Part shown: positions 55,482 to 64,000 of the stretch, piece by piece
How positions within the stretch are numbered: position 1 is the first letter of the stretch
Layout of the letters: every line of letters starts with the position of its first letter
Assembly (NCBI GenBank): GCA_018269055.1
Contig: JAFDVI010000024.1
Coordinates: 434,001-498,000 of the forward strand
Length of the DNA stretch: 64,000 bases
Reading direction: 5' to 3'
Source: Acidobacteriota bacterium
Lineage (GTDB): Bacteria > Acidobacteriota > Blastocatellia > RBC074
Translations under genes and position numbers: made by a program
The notes under the pieces: model-generated
Database searches by the model: none
What the model was told of the DNA's origin: nothing
The model's input: only the letters and a program-made list of their open reading frames with translations

Positions 55482-56720
55482 TTACAACTCTCTGCGCGAA
55501 GGCACGACGATGTTGGCGATTAACGTTCCTGCCACCAACGCCATCGCCGTCAAAATCATTTTGAATGTTGTATCCACGCCCGAAACAATTTGTCGGTCGA
55601 GCAAAGCCGCCAATCCGCGAAACCCAACGCTGCCAGGTACCAGCATCAAAATGCCGGGAACCTGCGTAATGATGGCCGGGTGATCCAGCAAGCGTGAATA
55701 CCAATTGCTGGCAATGCCAACGGTCAATGCGCCCAGGAAAACGCCCACCGATCCCAGCAACTGGCTGCCCAATTTGCTGCCGCCGATGGCCAATGCGCCG
55801 GCAATGACAATCCAGATCGCATCCTGCCAACGCGCGCGCAGCAAGATCGTGAACGCCAGCGGCATCACCGCCAGGGCAATCAGTTCCGTCCATCCGGGCA
55901 ATTGAACCGCGCGAGCGATTTGCGGGTCGCCGAATGCCTGTTGGGAAATGGCATCGCCGATCGCCACGCCCAATCCCATTCCCAGAAATACAACAAAAGC
56001 GCCGCTCAGCCGCGCCGTGCCCGAAGACAAATTTTGCGTTGACAATTCGATCATTGCCACAGTCAGCGTCAAGCCGGGCATTAAAACGATCATTCCGGCC
56101 AACGAAGCGTTTGAAATCGCATAAGGGCCGATAACGAAGCTCAATGCCGCTGCTGTTGCCGAAGCAACAAAGGCGGCGACGGGTTCGAAGACGCGACCCC
56201 AAGTCGGAAACTTGACTGTGAAGACAGACAACAATCCAATCAGCAATCCGATGAAAGCTGAAACACCGATTTCTTTCCATCCTCCGCCCAGGAAACGCGA
56301 CCCGGCGGCGGACGCCGTTCCAAAAGCCAAAGTCCTGAGCAGGCCGCCGTAACGTTCCGGTCCGGCTAGAATGTTTTCGATCTTTTCAGAACCCGTCGCA
56401 GGATTGAGCGAACTGCGCAACACGCCGGTTGTTACATCATCCAGTTCCGCCAGTTTGCCCAAATTGACTTCGCCCGGCGTGACGCGCATCAGAAATGTTC
56501 GTTGTTCATCCTGGCGACCGAAGGAAGCAAAGATCGAAGTCGGCGTTGAAAAGAATTGCGCCATCAATCCCAATCGCGCGGAGGTTTTGCCCAACACTTC
56601 TTCCAACTGGTGCGCCGGATAACCGTATGCGTGCAGCGCACGTCCGAGCCGTAGAATGAAGCCGATTGCATCACGGGAGCCAACGGCGTCGTCCTCAGTT
56701 TGTTGTCGCGTTAAGATCAT
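55482..56720 (-). CDS. ThrE-like threonine/serine exporter-family protein
   Basis: A 412-residue membrane protein of the ThrE (DUF1212/DUF3815) family. The N-terminal cytoplasmic domain begins with LRLGRALHAYGYPAHQLEE and continues through FSTPTSIFASF; about ten helices follow in two blocks. The corynebacterial relative exports threonine and serine; the substrate here is not proven. ATG at 56720 forms an ATGA overlap with the rnhB stop and is preferred to a TTG three codons upstream. Confidence 0.88.
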   Translation of the reverse strand: MILTRQQTEDDAVGSRDAIGFILRLGRALHAYGYPAHQLEEVLGKTSARLGLMAQFFSTPTSIFASFGRQDEQRTFLMRVTPGEVNLGKLAELDDVTTGVLRSSLNPATGSEKIENILAGPERYGGLLRTLAFGTASAAGSRFLGGGWKEIGVSAFIGLLIGLLSVFTVKFPTWGRVFEPVAAFVASATAAALSFVIGPYAISNASLAGMIVLMPGLTLTVAMIELSTQNLSSGTARLSGAFVVFLGMGLGVAIGDAISQQAFGDPQIARAVQLPGWTELIALAVMPLAFTILLRARWQDAIWIVIAGALAIGGSKLGSQLLGSVGVFLGALTVGIASNWYSRLLDHPAIITQVPGILMLVPGSVGFRGLAALLDRQIVSGVDTTFKMILTAMALVAGTLIANIVVPSRREL

Positions 56721-57550
56721 TTTTGGCAATCGAACAAAGACGCTTGTTGAAGATCAAGCCCCAGCGCTTCGCGTACGGGACGAAAACTGCGGCGATGAAT
56801 TGGCGATGCGCCAAGTCGCTTCAATGCCGCAAAATGCTCCGGCGTCGAATAGCCTTTATGACCGGCCAAGCCGTAACCGGGAAATTGTTGGTCAAGCTTG
56901 CACATCATCGCGTCGCGCGCGGTTTTTGCCAGAATCGAAGCCGCAGCGATGCTGGCCGAAAGTGAATCTCCGTGTACGATGCCACGTTGCGGCACCGCCA
57001 GTTCGGGAATTCTCCGGGCATCCACCAGAACAAAGCTGGGCGTGACGCCCAAGGCTTCGACTGCGCGCCGCATCGCCAGCAAACTTGCGCGGTAAATGTT
57101 CAGTTGATCAATTTCTTCGACATCGGCGATGCCAACCGCCCAGGCAATGGTGTCGGCTTTGATTCTTTCCGCCAATTGGTCGCGCGTCGTTTCGTCGAGC
57201 TTCTTGGAATCATTCAGTTCGTACAGCTTGTAATTTCGCGGCAAAATGGCAGTTCCGGCGACAACCGGCCCGGCCAGGGGGCCGACCCCGGCTTCGTCAA
57301 CACCGGCAATCAGTTCAAACCCTTGTTCCCATAATTCAAATTCAAACTTGAGCAAATGCCGCAACCTCTGACCTTCGGCGCGGTTTTTTGACTGCCGCGC
57401 ACGAAGCCGGGCGGCCAAATCCCGCGCGCCTTGCCGTGAATCGTTTTCCAGAGCTTCGAGTAATCCTTTGGGCAAGACTTCGCCGCCATCCAAAAAGCTC
57501 GCCTTCAAAGCGGCGACCGGCTGTTGCAGTATTTCCTCAATCAATGGCAT
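56717..57550 (-). CDS. rnhB: Ribonuclease HII
   Basis: Endonuclease cutting RNA in RNA-DNA hybrids and at single ribonucleotides. The 277 residues include an N-terminal extension of about 80, as in Bacillus RnhB. The catalytic set starts IAGVDEAGVGPLAGPVVAG (first Asp-Glu), with LNDSKKLDE, then VHGDSLSASIAAASILAK and GLAGHKGYSTPEH. The motif normally written GRG is GVG here. ATG at 57550 is chosen because the family N-terminus begins there. It overlaps the ThrE-like gene. Confidence 0.92.
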   Translation of the reverse strand: MPLIEEILQQPVAALKASFLDGGEVLPKGLLEALENDSRQGARDLAARLRARQSKNRAEGQRLRHLLKFEFELWEQGFELIAGVDEAGVGPLAGPVVAGTAILPRNYKLYELNDSKKLDETTRDQLAERIKADTIAWAVGIADVEEIDQLNIYRASLLAMRRAVEALGVTPSFVLVDARRIPELAVPQRGIVHGDSLSASIAAASILAKTARDAMMCKLDQQFPGYGLAGHKGYSTPEHFAALKRLGASPIHRRSFRPVREALGLDLQQASLFDCQK

Positions 57551-57716
57551 GGAATTTATTATGATTGCAGAATCGTACTTTGAGTGGAGATTATAGCCTG
57601 TCGCCCGGCAATGCGAAGAAGCCTGACGAGGGCGGGCAGGGAATAAAATTCCCTGAGCGCAAGATACACCCGGTGGCGGCAAAAAAATCGTTCAGGATTG
57701 AAAACGGGAACAGAAA

Positions 57717-58685
57717 ATGTTGATGAAAAACTCTGACGAGATCAAAAGCAGCGAAATCACCGACGAAAAAACTTACTGGAACCGCCGAAATTTTATTCGC
57801 GCCGGAGTTCTGGCTGCGACCACCACGGCGACAGGGTTGTTGTATCGAACGCTGAACACGCCCGGTCGCGAAGCAAAGAAAGTTGACCCTACGCGGCTTT
57901 CCGCCAAAGGCGGTTACTTCACTCCTGAAGGCCAACCCGCCAACGATTTTGAAGACATCACGAACTACAACAATTTCTACGAGTTTTCGACCAGCAAGCA
58001 GGAAGTGGCGCGTCGCGCCAGGAATTTTGTTACTCGCCCCTGGACGGTGGAAGTCGGCGGCATGGTTCACAAACCGAAGACATTTGATCTGGACGAAATA
58101 CTGAATCTCGCGCCGCTGGAAGATCGTGTTTACCGGTTTCGTTGCGTCGAAGCCTGGTCAATGGTGATTCCGTGGCAGGGATTTCCGCTGGCAGAATTGT
58201 TGAAACGCGTCGAACCTATGGGCGAAGCCCGTTACGTTAAATTCATCACGCTGTTCGATCCGGAACGAATGCCCAACCAAAATCGTGGTGTGCTGCCGTG
58301 GCCTTACGTCGAAGGATTGCGGCTGGACGAAGCCATGCATCCATTGACGCTGCTGGCGACGGGGCTTTACGGCAAAATGTTGCTGCCGCAAAACGGCGCG
58401 CCGTTGCGATTGGTTGTGCCGTGGAAATATGGATTCAAAAGCATCAAATCCATCGTCAGGATTTTGCTGGTCAAGGATCAACCGACTTCAACCTGGAGCG
58501 AAGTTGCGCCCGATGAATATGGGTTTTATTCGAACGTCAATCCGGAAGTTTCTCATCCGCGCTGGTCTCAAGCGACCGAACGTCACATTGGCGAGTTCGG
58601 TTTGCGCGATACGTTGATGTTCAATGGTTACGGTGACCAAGTCGCCAGCCTGTATTCGGGAATGGATTTGAAAGCAAACTTTTAG
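57717..58685 (+). CDS. msrP: Protein-methionine-sulfoxide reductase, molybdopterin subunit MsrP
   Basis: Periplasmic molybdenum enzyme repairing oxidised methionines (YedY). A twin-arginine signal, [19 protein letters not shown], lies at about residues 21-40. The molybdenum-ligand Cys is in [17 protein letters not shown]; other conserved blocks are [30 protein letters not shown] and [15 protein letters not shown]. The 322 residues are full length. msrQ follows, separated by a heptamer-built palindrome that begins at the stop codon. Confidence 0.96.
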   Translation: MLMKNSDEIKSSEITDEKTYWNRRNFIRAGVLAATTTATGLLYRTLNTPGREAKKVDPTRLSAKGGYFTPEGQPANDFEDITNYNNFYEFSTSKQEVARRARNFVTRPWTVEVGGMVHKPKTFDLDEILNLAPLEDRVYRFRCVEAWSMVIPWQGFPLAELLKRVEPMGEARYVKFITLFDPERMPNQNRGVLPWPYVEGLRLDEAMHPLTLLATGLYGKMLLPQNGAPLRLVVPWKYGFKSIKSIVRILLVKDQPTSTWSEVAPDEYGFYSNVNPEVSHPRWSQATERHIGEFGLRDTLMFNGYGDQVASLYSGMDLKANF

Positions 58686-58759
58686 TTCGCAGTTCGCGGT
58701 TCACAGAAAGAAGCAATTGATTCCTTCTGCGAACTGCGAACTGCGAACTGCGAACTAAA
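58681..58759. repeat. Heptamer palindrome filling the msrP-msrQ gap
   Basis: Three GTTCGCA-type heptamers (58685-58705) face four TGCGAAC heptamers (58728-58755), with outer ends TTTAGTTCG and CGAACTAAA. The left end contains the msrP stop codon and the right end touches the msrQ start codon. Confidence 0.88.
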
Positions 58760-58760
58760 G

Positions 58761-59378
58761 ATGCCAGATATCAAATTTGCCAAAACCGTGGTTTTAGTAA
58801 ATTCCGCGGTGCCAGCGTTTCTGTTGGCCTGGGATGCGTATCATCATCGGCTGGGGACAAATCCTCAGGAGTTCGTGCTGCACACGACCGGCACGCTGAC
58901 GTTGGTATTTTTATTGCTAACGCTGGTGGTGACGCCTTTGCGAAAGGTTCTGGGTTTACCGTGGATGGTGCAGTTTCGGCGTGTCATGGGGCTATATGCC
59001 TTCTTTTACGGAAGCTTGCACCTGTTGTCATATACTTGGTTTGATAAAGGATTCGCCATTGGCGCGATTGTCGAAGACACACTGAAACGACCGTTTATCT
59101 TTTTCGGAATGTTCGCGTTTTTGGCGATGGTTCCACTGGCCATAACTTCGACCAGCAAAATGGTCAAACGCTTGGGAGGGCGTCGGTGGAATCGGTTGCA
59201 TAAACTGGTTTTTCCGGCGGCGGTTTCCGGAGTGTTGCATTATTACCTGTTGGTGAAAGCGGATGCACGCTTGCCGCTGGCCTTCGGGGCGGCGCTGGCA
59301 ATCTTGCTGGTTTACCGCACGATCAATACATTTTTTCCTTCGGCCACGGAACGAAAACCGAAACGAGCGTCGGTTTAA
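58761..59378 (+). CDS. msrQ: MsrQ haem-binding membrane subunit
   Basis: Inner-membrane b-type haem protein passing electrons to MsrP. The 205 residues carry about six helices of the ferric-reductase-like domain; histidines appear in FYGSLHLLSYTWF, RLHKLVFPAAVSGVLHYY. Pairing with msrP supports the call. No normal ribosome-binding site is seen before ATG 58761 because the palindrome abuts it; translation may depend on the upstream gene. Confidence 0.93.
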   Translation: MPDIKFAKTVVLVNSAVPAFLLAWDAYHHRLGTNPQEFVLHTTGTLTLVFLLLTLVVTPLRKVLGLPWMVQFRRVMGLYAFFYGSLHLLSYTWFDKGFAIGAIVEDTLKRPFIFFGMFAFLAMVPLAITSTSKMVKRLGGRRWNRLHKLVFPAAVSGVLHYYLLVKADARLPLAFGAALAILLVYRTINTFFPSATERKPKRASV

Positions 59379-59603
59379 TCCGTCCAAAACAAAAAATTGA
59401 CATTTCCACCTGCCTGAACTAACTTCATTATCGAACAACGCAAAAGTCAGAAGTTATATTTCCCTCGCGCTAATTTCGTAATTTTATCCAGTTCTTTTGT
59501 AGCTGAACCTTGTGATTCAACGTGTTTCTTTGGGTACCGTTGCCCAGAGGAGATCGAAACAAAAACTCAGCGTCAATGCTGAATGTTTTGCGGAGGACCG
59601 ATT

Positions 59604-59960
59604 ATGGAAAATAGCCTGGCTTTTACAGATAACGAAACATTTTACAAACAGCTCTTGGAGTTGGAGTCTCGCAACCAGGATTATTGTATTGATACCGGAA
59701 TTTCAGAGGCAAAGGATTTGCCTCTTCGGTTGCTGCACCATGTTGGCATCAGCAAAGATGAGGTCGCGCATGTGCAGCACAAGGTAGTTGAAGAAAGCGC
59801 CTGGATGCAGGATTTTGTAGAGCCGATGGTCGTTAAATTCAACGAAATGATCGGCAAATATCAACCGGCGCGCAATTATGAATTCACTGTCGAAGCTGAA
59901 GATTACGACACCATAAAAATTCATGGTCGTCCAAAAACCGTAGCGGCTGCGGCAGCTTAA
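59604..59960 (+). CDS. Small soluble protein of unknown function
   Basis: A 118-residue protein. CGGAGGA six bases before ATG 59604 gives a strong start signal, and a terminator follows the stop. The sequence is acidic and mostly helical by appearance (LEVESRN-like stretch, LRLLHHVGISKDEVAHVQHKV), with a short Ala-rich tail. No known family is recognised. A 225-bp AT-rich leader precedes it, so it is probably a single-gene unit. Confidence 0.65.
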   Translation: MENSLAFTDNETFYKQLLELESRNQDYCIDTGISEAKDLPLRLLHHVGISKDEVAHVQHKVVEESAWMQDFVEPMVVKFNEMIGKYQPARNYEFTVEAEDYDTIKIHGRPKTVAAAAA

Positions 59961-59967
59961 GCAAACA

Positions 59968-60012
59968 AAAAGACGGCAGATGATCGTTCCAGCCTTTCAT
60001 TTGCCGTCTTTT
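59968..60012. terminator. Bidirectional intrinsic terminator
   Basis: AAAAGACGGCA (59968-59978) and TGCCGTCTTTT (60002-60012) form an 11-bp stem with a 23-nt loop and A/T-run flanks, between two convergent small genes. Confidence 0.85.
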
Positions 60013-60033
60013 CTGTTCTACGTGCCTTTCGAT

Positions 60034-60375
60034 TTATCTTACCTTTCGATCCGTTTCCTCAATCGCGCTGCCATAATTTCGCCCACTCCAATTCACACCC
60101 TGCATATACCTTCCTACGGCGCCGACACGCGCACCTTTGCTGGGTGTGCCGCGCCGAGTCAGTACCCAAATCTTGCCAGTTTCATCATCCAGTTCATACG
60201 CCCCGAAACCCGCAGCGCCATAACTATTTGTGACCGTGCCAACAACCAAGACTTCTTTGCCGCGATACCGCGCCGGATCACCATTGAGTTTGCCAACGGT
60301 TGTTTGACTGGGACATCCCATCAAAAAAAGAGCCGCGCCAAACAAAAAAAGCGAAGCAAAGAGACGAGTTCTCAT
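60034..60375 (-). CDS. Small lipoprotein with OB-fold-like domain
   Basis: A 113-residue protein. MRTRLFASLFLFGAALFLMGC ends in a lipobox-type Cys at residue 21. The rest, with ARYRGKEVLVVGTVTNS, YELDDETGKIWVLT and GARVGAVGRYM, resembles a tRNA_anti-like (bacterial OB) fold. AAGGAGG precedes ATG 60375 and sets the start; a much longer upstream extension in the same frame has no such signal. It is predicted to be anchored in the envelope. Function unknown. Confidence 0.75.
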   Translation of the reverse strand: MRTRLFASLFLFGAALFLMGCPSQTTVGKLNGDPARYRGKEVLVVGTVTNSYGAAGFGAYELDDETGKIWVLTRRGTPSKGARVGAVGRYMQGVNWSGRNYGSAIEETDRKVR

Positions 60376-60606
60376 AATTCCTCCTTCTGACTTTTCAGAC
60401 AGTTTCAATCTGTGAATTGCAGTTTGAACGTTAGGGGTATGTTTATTTTCAGGTTGGTTGCCGCGGAAGTAAACCGCCATCCGTCTCGCATCGGCATCCT
60501 GTTTCAGAACGGCGCGCATTATACATATTGCACATTGATTGGCGAACGGAAATTTCTCGACTACTTCTCGCTTTGAAGGAAATGGTTGATCAGACATAAT
60601 TCGGCT

Positions 60607-61266
60607 ATGTTCGAAATCCCAAAACTGTATCCGATTACAGATTGCCAACTGTCTAACTGCACGCACGAAGAGATGGTGCGGATGATACTGGCCGGAGGCG
60701 CACGCTTGATTCAGTTGCGCGACAAGGATGCGAGCGCCAAGGAATTGCTGGATGCAGCGCGAACCTGTTTGCCGTTGACGCGAGCTGCCGGAGCCAAACT
60801 GATCGTCAATGATCGAGTTGATGTGGCTTTGACCTCCGGAGCCGATGGCGTTCACTTGGGGCAAGAGGATTTATCGGTTGATGAAGCCCGCGAAATTTTG
60901 GGTGAAGACAAGATCATCGGAATTTCAACTCATTCGTTGAAGCAATTCAACGCGGCGCTGGACACTTCGGCAAATTACATCGCAGTCGGCCCGGTTTTTC
61001 CGACCAACACCAAAGAAAACCCTGATCCGGTTGTTGGTTTGGAATTGCTGCGCGAAGCGAAAAAAATAACTGACCGTCCCTTGGTAGCGATTGGCGGAAT
61101 TACGGTTGACTGTGCTGCCGATGTGATTGCTGCCGGAGCCGACTGTGTGGCTGTAATTTCAGCGCTTTATCCCTTTGGTGACATCAGCGATTTTTTCACC
61201 AAACCGGATGTTACGGGTAGGGTAAAAGCCTTTCTCTCTGCTCTGGATGTAAGCGGCGAATCGTAA
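60607..61266 (+). CDS. thiE: Thiamine-phosphate synthase
   Basis: Joins the pyrimidine and thiazole moieties to form thiamine phosphate. The 219 residues show LYPITD, RLIQLRDKDAS, KLIVNDRVDVAL, GVHLGQEDLS, IIGISTHS, YIAVGPVFPTNTKE and VAIGGI, the full ThiE series. ATG 60607 gives the usual N-terminus, but AAGGA at 60576-60580 sits five bases before an in-frame TTG at 60586, which could be the real start. Its stop is one base from the convergent regulator's stop. Confidence 0.94.
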   Translation: MFEIPKLYPITDCQLSNCTHEEMVRMILAGGARLIQLRDKDASAKELLDAARTCLPLTRAAGAKLIVNDRVDVALTSGADGVHLGQEDLSVDEAREILGEDKIIGISTHSLKQFNAALDTSANYIAVGPVFPTNTKENPDPVVGLELLREAKKITDRPLVAIGGITVDCAADVIAAGADCVAVISALYPFGDISDFFTKPDVTGRVKAFLSALDVSGES

Positions 61267-61267
61267 G

Positions 61268-62704
61268 TTAATCTGTCGTGCTGTACTCTTCGATTTTCTT
61301 CAGCCGATACCGAAGTTGGTCGCGCGAAATCCCCAATAACTCGGCTGCCCGGGTCTGATTGCCTCCGCTCCGTTCCATTGCCTGGCGTACGAAAGACAGC
61401 TCAACCTGTTCCAGTTCAATGCCTTTTTCCGGCAGAATGAAGTAAGGAGAACTCTGCACTTCCGGTTGAGCCGGCGTTAATGCGGCGGCAGCGATAAATG
61501 GTTCTTCTTTTGCTCTTTCAATGCCGCCTTTCAGCAGATCGCGTGGCAGCCAGGTAGTCGTCACCTTATTCGAGTCTTCCAAAATCATAACGCGTTCAAT
61601 GACGTTTCTCAGTTCGCGCACATTTCCTGGCCAGAAATAGTGTCGGAAAATATCTTCAACTTCGGGAGACAAACCGCGCACCTGTTTCCGCAAACGCTCA
61701 TTGAAACGAGCGATGTAATAATTCGCCAACAACAACACGTCATCGCCACGTTCACGCAACGGCGGCAGATCAATTTGAATCACTGACAGCCTGTAAAACA
61801 GATCAATCCTGAAGCGACCCGCTTCGCTTTCGGTCTTCAGATCCCGGTTGGATGCCGCAACGACCCTGACATCCAGGGGCAAATCCTTCAGCCCGCCTAC
61901 GCGGCGGAATTTGCCTTCTTCAAGCACACGCAACAATTTCGCCTGCAGGCCGAGTTCAAGTTCGCCAATTTCATCCAGAAAAAGGGTTCCGCCTTGCGCC
62001 TGCTCAAACAACCCTTCTTTGCGAACTTTGGCGTCCGTGAACGCGCCTTTTTCATGACCAAATAACTCGCTTTCCAACAATGTGCCAGGGATTGCCGCGC
62101 AATTGATCGCAATGAAGGGGTGATCGGCGCGAGAGGAACCGTAATGCATCGCCTTGGCAACGATGTCTTTGCCGGTTCCGCTTGCCCCTTGCAACAAAAC
62201 AGAAGACGCTTCACTGGTGGCAACTTTGCGAGCCAGCCGCAACATTTCCATCATTGCCGGTGATTGCCCAATGATTTGGTCGAAACTGAATTGCTGAGCG
62301 CGTTCACGTCGCAAGCTGACGACTTCCCGTCGAAGTTTACTGGCCTCTATACCATTGCGAATTGTGACTTGCAGTTCATTCAGGCGGATTGGTTTGCTAA
62401 TGAAATCGTAGGCGCCACCTCGCAACGCCGCGATGGTGTCTTCAAGCTGAACGTTGCCGGTGATCATGATCACCACGACTTGCGGCTGACGATGTTTGTA
62501 ATCTTGAAGCGCGTCAATGCCTGAGCCGTCTGGCAAATTGACATCTTGAAGCACGACCTGAGGTTGTTCGGATTCAAACAGTTCCCGCCCGGCGGCGATT
62601 GTGGCTGCGTCAATTGGATCGTATCCCCAGCCACGCAACGCCTCAACAAGTGTAAACCGAATGTTCTGATCGTCGTCAACGATCAGAATTTTTTCTTTGG
62701 ACAT
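61268..62704 (-). CDS. NtrC-family sigma-54-dependent response regulator
   Basis: A 478-residue regulator: receiver ([10 protein letters not shown], phospho-Asp in [21 protein letters not shown]), AAA+ domain with Walker [13 protein letters not shown], Walker [11 protein letters not shown] and arginine-finger region FRIDLFYRL, and a Fis-type C-terminal HTH ([22 protein letters not shown]). The sigma-54 contact loop reads [15 protein letters not shown], with Asp where most have Gly. No partner histidine kinase lies in the window. Confidence 0.94.
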   Translation of the reverse strand: MSKEKILIVDDDQNIRFTLVEALRGWGYDPIDAATIAAGRELFESEQPQVVLQDVNLPDGSGIDALQDYKHRQPQVVVIMITGNVQLEDTIAALRGGAYDFISKPIRLNELQVTIRNGIEASKLRREVVSLRRERAQQFSFDQIIGQSPAMMEMLRLARKVATSEASSVLLQGASGTGKDIVAKAMHYGSSRADHPFIAINCAAIPGTLLESELFGHEKGAFTDAKVRKEGLFEQAQGGTLFLDEIGELELGLQAKLLRVLEEGKFRRVGGLKDLPLDVRVVAASNRDLKTESEAGRFRIDLFYRLSVIQIDLPPLRERGDDVLLLANYYIARFNERLRKQVRGLSPEVEDIFRHYFWPGNVRELRNVIERVMILEDSNKVTTTWLPRDLLKGGIERAKEEPFIAAAALTPAQPEVQSSPYFILPEKGIELEQVELSFVRQAMERSGGNQTRAAELLGISRDQLRYRLKKIEEYSTTD

Positions 62705-63124
62705 AATTTCTCCAGACGAAAGATAAAACTAAAGGCCAATACCATCATATCTTGCATTGGCAGTCATCACCAATCGTCACCGATGATCCGACGAGTACTC
62801 AATACCAAGCTGAATTTTGCGTTTCTGTAAATGGAGATTTTGAAGTAAAGATAAGCGCAGCAGCTACCGTATTGGCCAAAATATCTATTCGGATCGCTGC
62901 GTTTAAGTCATCCTGGAAAGCGGGACTTTGTTTTCTGCACAATCCGTCAAAGGTACTTTCCAAATCGGCTTGGCTTTATGACAGTTCAACCGGTGTCGGA
63001 TCAGAAAACAGCGACCGTAGCGGCAGGCAATGAATCATTGACCTTCGTTCGCCGTGCTTTCAATAATTCAAGCAGTCAAGGCAAGAAGTTGCGTTGAAAA
63101 GCTGATTGTCGCGTATCACCGAAG
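62705..63124. other. 420-bp intergenic region
   Basis: No gene is supported. A 93-codon plus-strand frame here has no ribosome-binding site, compositional support or recognisable motif. The right part would hold the end of the MFS transporter transcript and the left part the promoter of the NtrC-type gene; no clear promoter, stem-terminator or repeat was seen. Confidence 0.5.
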
Positions 63125-64000
63125 CTATGAAACCAGATTGTGTTCGTTACGTTTTGGGGGATGTTTCAACAAGAGTGCCAGCAATCCGGCAATGAAGATA
63201 CAAACGACCAGGAACCATTGTCCCGGGGCGTATGATTGGTATTTTTCACTTAGCCAACCAACGACTTTGGGGCCAAAGTAACCACCAAGATTACCGAACG
63301 AATTTATCAGTCCAACGGCGGCGGCGGCGGCAGAAGCCGTCATAAAAGTGGTTGGCCATGTCCAAAAAACCGGCAGATAAGCGTGCACGCCAATGCCGAC
63401 CATGCACAAACAAGAAAAAGCCACCGCTACACTGTTGCCGGAAAGAATGCTCAACGCCAACGCAATCGCGCCAAACAGCATGGGCAAAGCCGTATGCCAT
63501 CGTCGTTCGCCTGTACGGTCGGAATGAGAACTGTTGACTAACATTGCCACCAATCCGAATGCGTACGGTACCGCCGGAATCAGATAATCTTTCAACAATT
63601 GGTCGGTGGCCGAAGTGCCGGGAACCATTTTTTTGGCGATTGAAGGCAAAAAGAAGGTCAGTCCGTAATAACCGGTAACAACAGAAATATAAATCGCAGA
63701 AAGCAACAATGTTCGCGGATTGCTCAACCCGGCTTTAATTTCTTTCCAAAGGTCGTCTTCTCCTGATGCCAATTTTTCTTTCCGCTCACGCTCCAGCTCC
63801 TCCATAATCCACTGTTTCTCGTCTTCGGCTAACCATTTTGCTTCTGATGGCCAATCGGTCAGGTAAAAGATGGTGATGATCCCCAAAATGATTGAGGGAA
63901 TTCCTTCCAGGACGAACACCCAACGCCAGCCTTCCCATCCGCCCCAGTGGATGTGTTTCATGATTAATTGTGAGACCGGGACGCCAATCATTGTCGCAAT
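63125..64000 (-). CDS. MFS transporter (anion:cation symporter type), partial
   Basis: The C-terminal 291 residues of a major facilitator protein; the frame is open to the right edge, so the N-terminal part lies outside. GWRWVFVLEGIPSIILGI followed by FYLTDWPSEAKWLAEDEK is characteristic of the ACS (anion:cation symporter) group, which imports organic acids such as hexuronates, tartrate or phthalate. Six or seven membrane helices are visible. The substrate is unknown. Confidence 0.9.
   Translation of the reverse strand: MATMIGVPVSQLIMKHIHWGGWEGWRWVFVLEGIPSIILGIITIFYLTDWPSEAKWLAEDEKQWIMEELERERKEKLASGEDDLWKEIKAGLSNPRTLLLSAIYISVVTGYYGLTFFLPSIAKKMVPGTSATDQLLKDYLIPAVPYAFGLVAMLVNSSHSDRTGERRWHTALPMLFGAIALALSILSGNSVAVAFSCLCMVGIGVHAYLPVFWTWPTTFMTASAAAAAVGLINSFGNLGGYFGPKVVGWLSEKYQSYAPGQWFLVVCIFIAGLLALLLKHPPKRNEHNLVS

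Noticed and set aside
60376-60606. Possible TPP riboswitch before thiE
   Set aside because: The conserved CUGAGA and ACCUGAUC-type thi-box elements are not present in the leader.
62752-63033. 93-codon plus-strand frame in the 420-bp gap
   Set aside because: No ribosome-binding site, no motif and no neighbour in the same direction; retained only as an intergenic description.
1-64000. CRISPR arrays, tRNA or rRNA genes, complete insertion sequences, prophage
   Set aside because: None was seen on reading either strand. The repeats present are short palindromes and heptamer arrays without spacers or transposase genes. A tRNAscan or Infernal run would settle small RNAs.

Overview
The window looks like a chromosomal segment of a Gram-negative-type, didermic bacterium, most likely an Acidobacteriota of the Blastocatellia type. 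This is inferred from gene style and content: an exported Gfo/Idh oxidoreductase, a DUF6600/FecR protein, zinc-ribbon membrane proteins, a VTT protein next to a flavin disulfide reductase, and many intergenic palindromes. No rRNA or other phylogenetic marker was used, so the assignment is tentative. Both window edges cut genes.

Region 1 (1-10.4 kb, all plus strand) is the classic origin-proximal block: ispA (partial), rpmH, rnpA, yidD, yidC, khpB/jag, mnmE, mnmG, rsmG, parA, parB, then a bactofilin. Two parS sites lie at the rsmG-parA junction, the first across the rsmG stop codon. dnaA is not beside rpmH. A strong two-way terminator closes the block.

Region 2 (10.4-33.6 kb, all minus strand) holds, from right to left in transcription order: an SDR and a divergent QueA-like protein; a KdpD C-terminal kinase with KdpE; an ECF sigma factor with its anti-sigma factor and an exported protein; a small membrane protein; an outer-membrane-barrel candidate; then a 27-residue membrane ORF, kdpF, kdpA, kdpB, kdpC, a stand-alone KdpD sensor half, and a PAS/HAMP kinase that has lost its phospho-accepting histidine. 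Further left are a family 2 glycosyltransferase with three zinc-ribbon membrane proteins and a DUF2752 protein, then an M14 peptidase and an MTA/SAH-type deaminase. The split KdpD plus the His-less kinase is the most unusual system in the window.

Region 3 (33.7-43.4 kb, mixed strands) has an XRE-cupin regulator, a DUF1223 thioredoxin-fold protein, a VTT membrane protein coupled to a flavin disulfide reductase, an exported oxidoreductase, nagB, a NupC-type nucleoside transporter and a large FecR/DUF6600 surface protein.

Region 4 (43.4-57.6 kb, all minus strand) is a long housekeeping run: rnhB, a ThrE-like exporter, a CurA-like reductase, tatD, yajQ, a long-chain polyprenyl synthase, a HARE-HTH protein, a CYTH protein, MurU-like and AmgK-like peptidoglycan-recycling enzymes, kptA, asnS, a methyltransferase, an arginase-family protein and ddl. 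Many neighbours share ATGA stop-start overlaps.

Region 5 (57.7-64 kb) has msrPQ, two small proteins, thiE, an NtrC-type regulator and a partial MFS transporter.

Short palindromes and heptamer repeats are scattered between genes, and two heptamer arrays sit inside coding sequences in frame.
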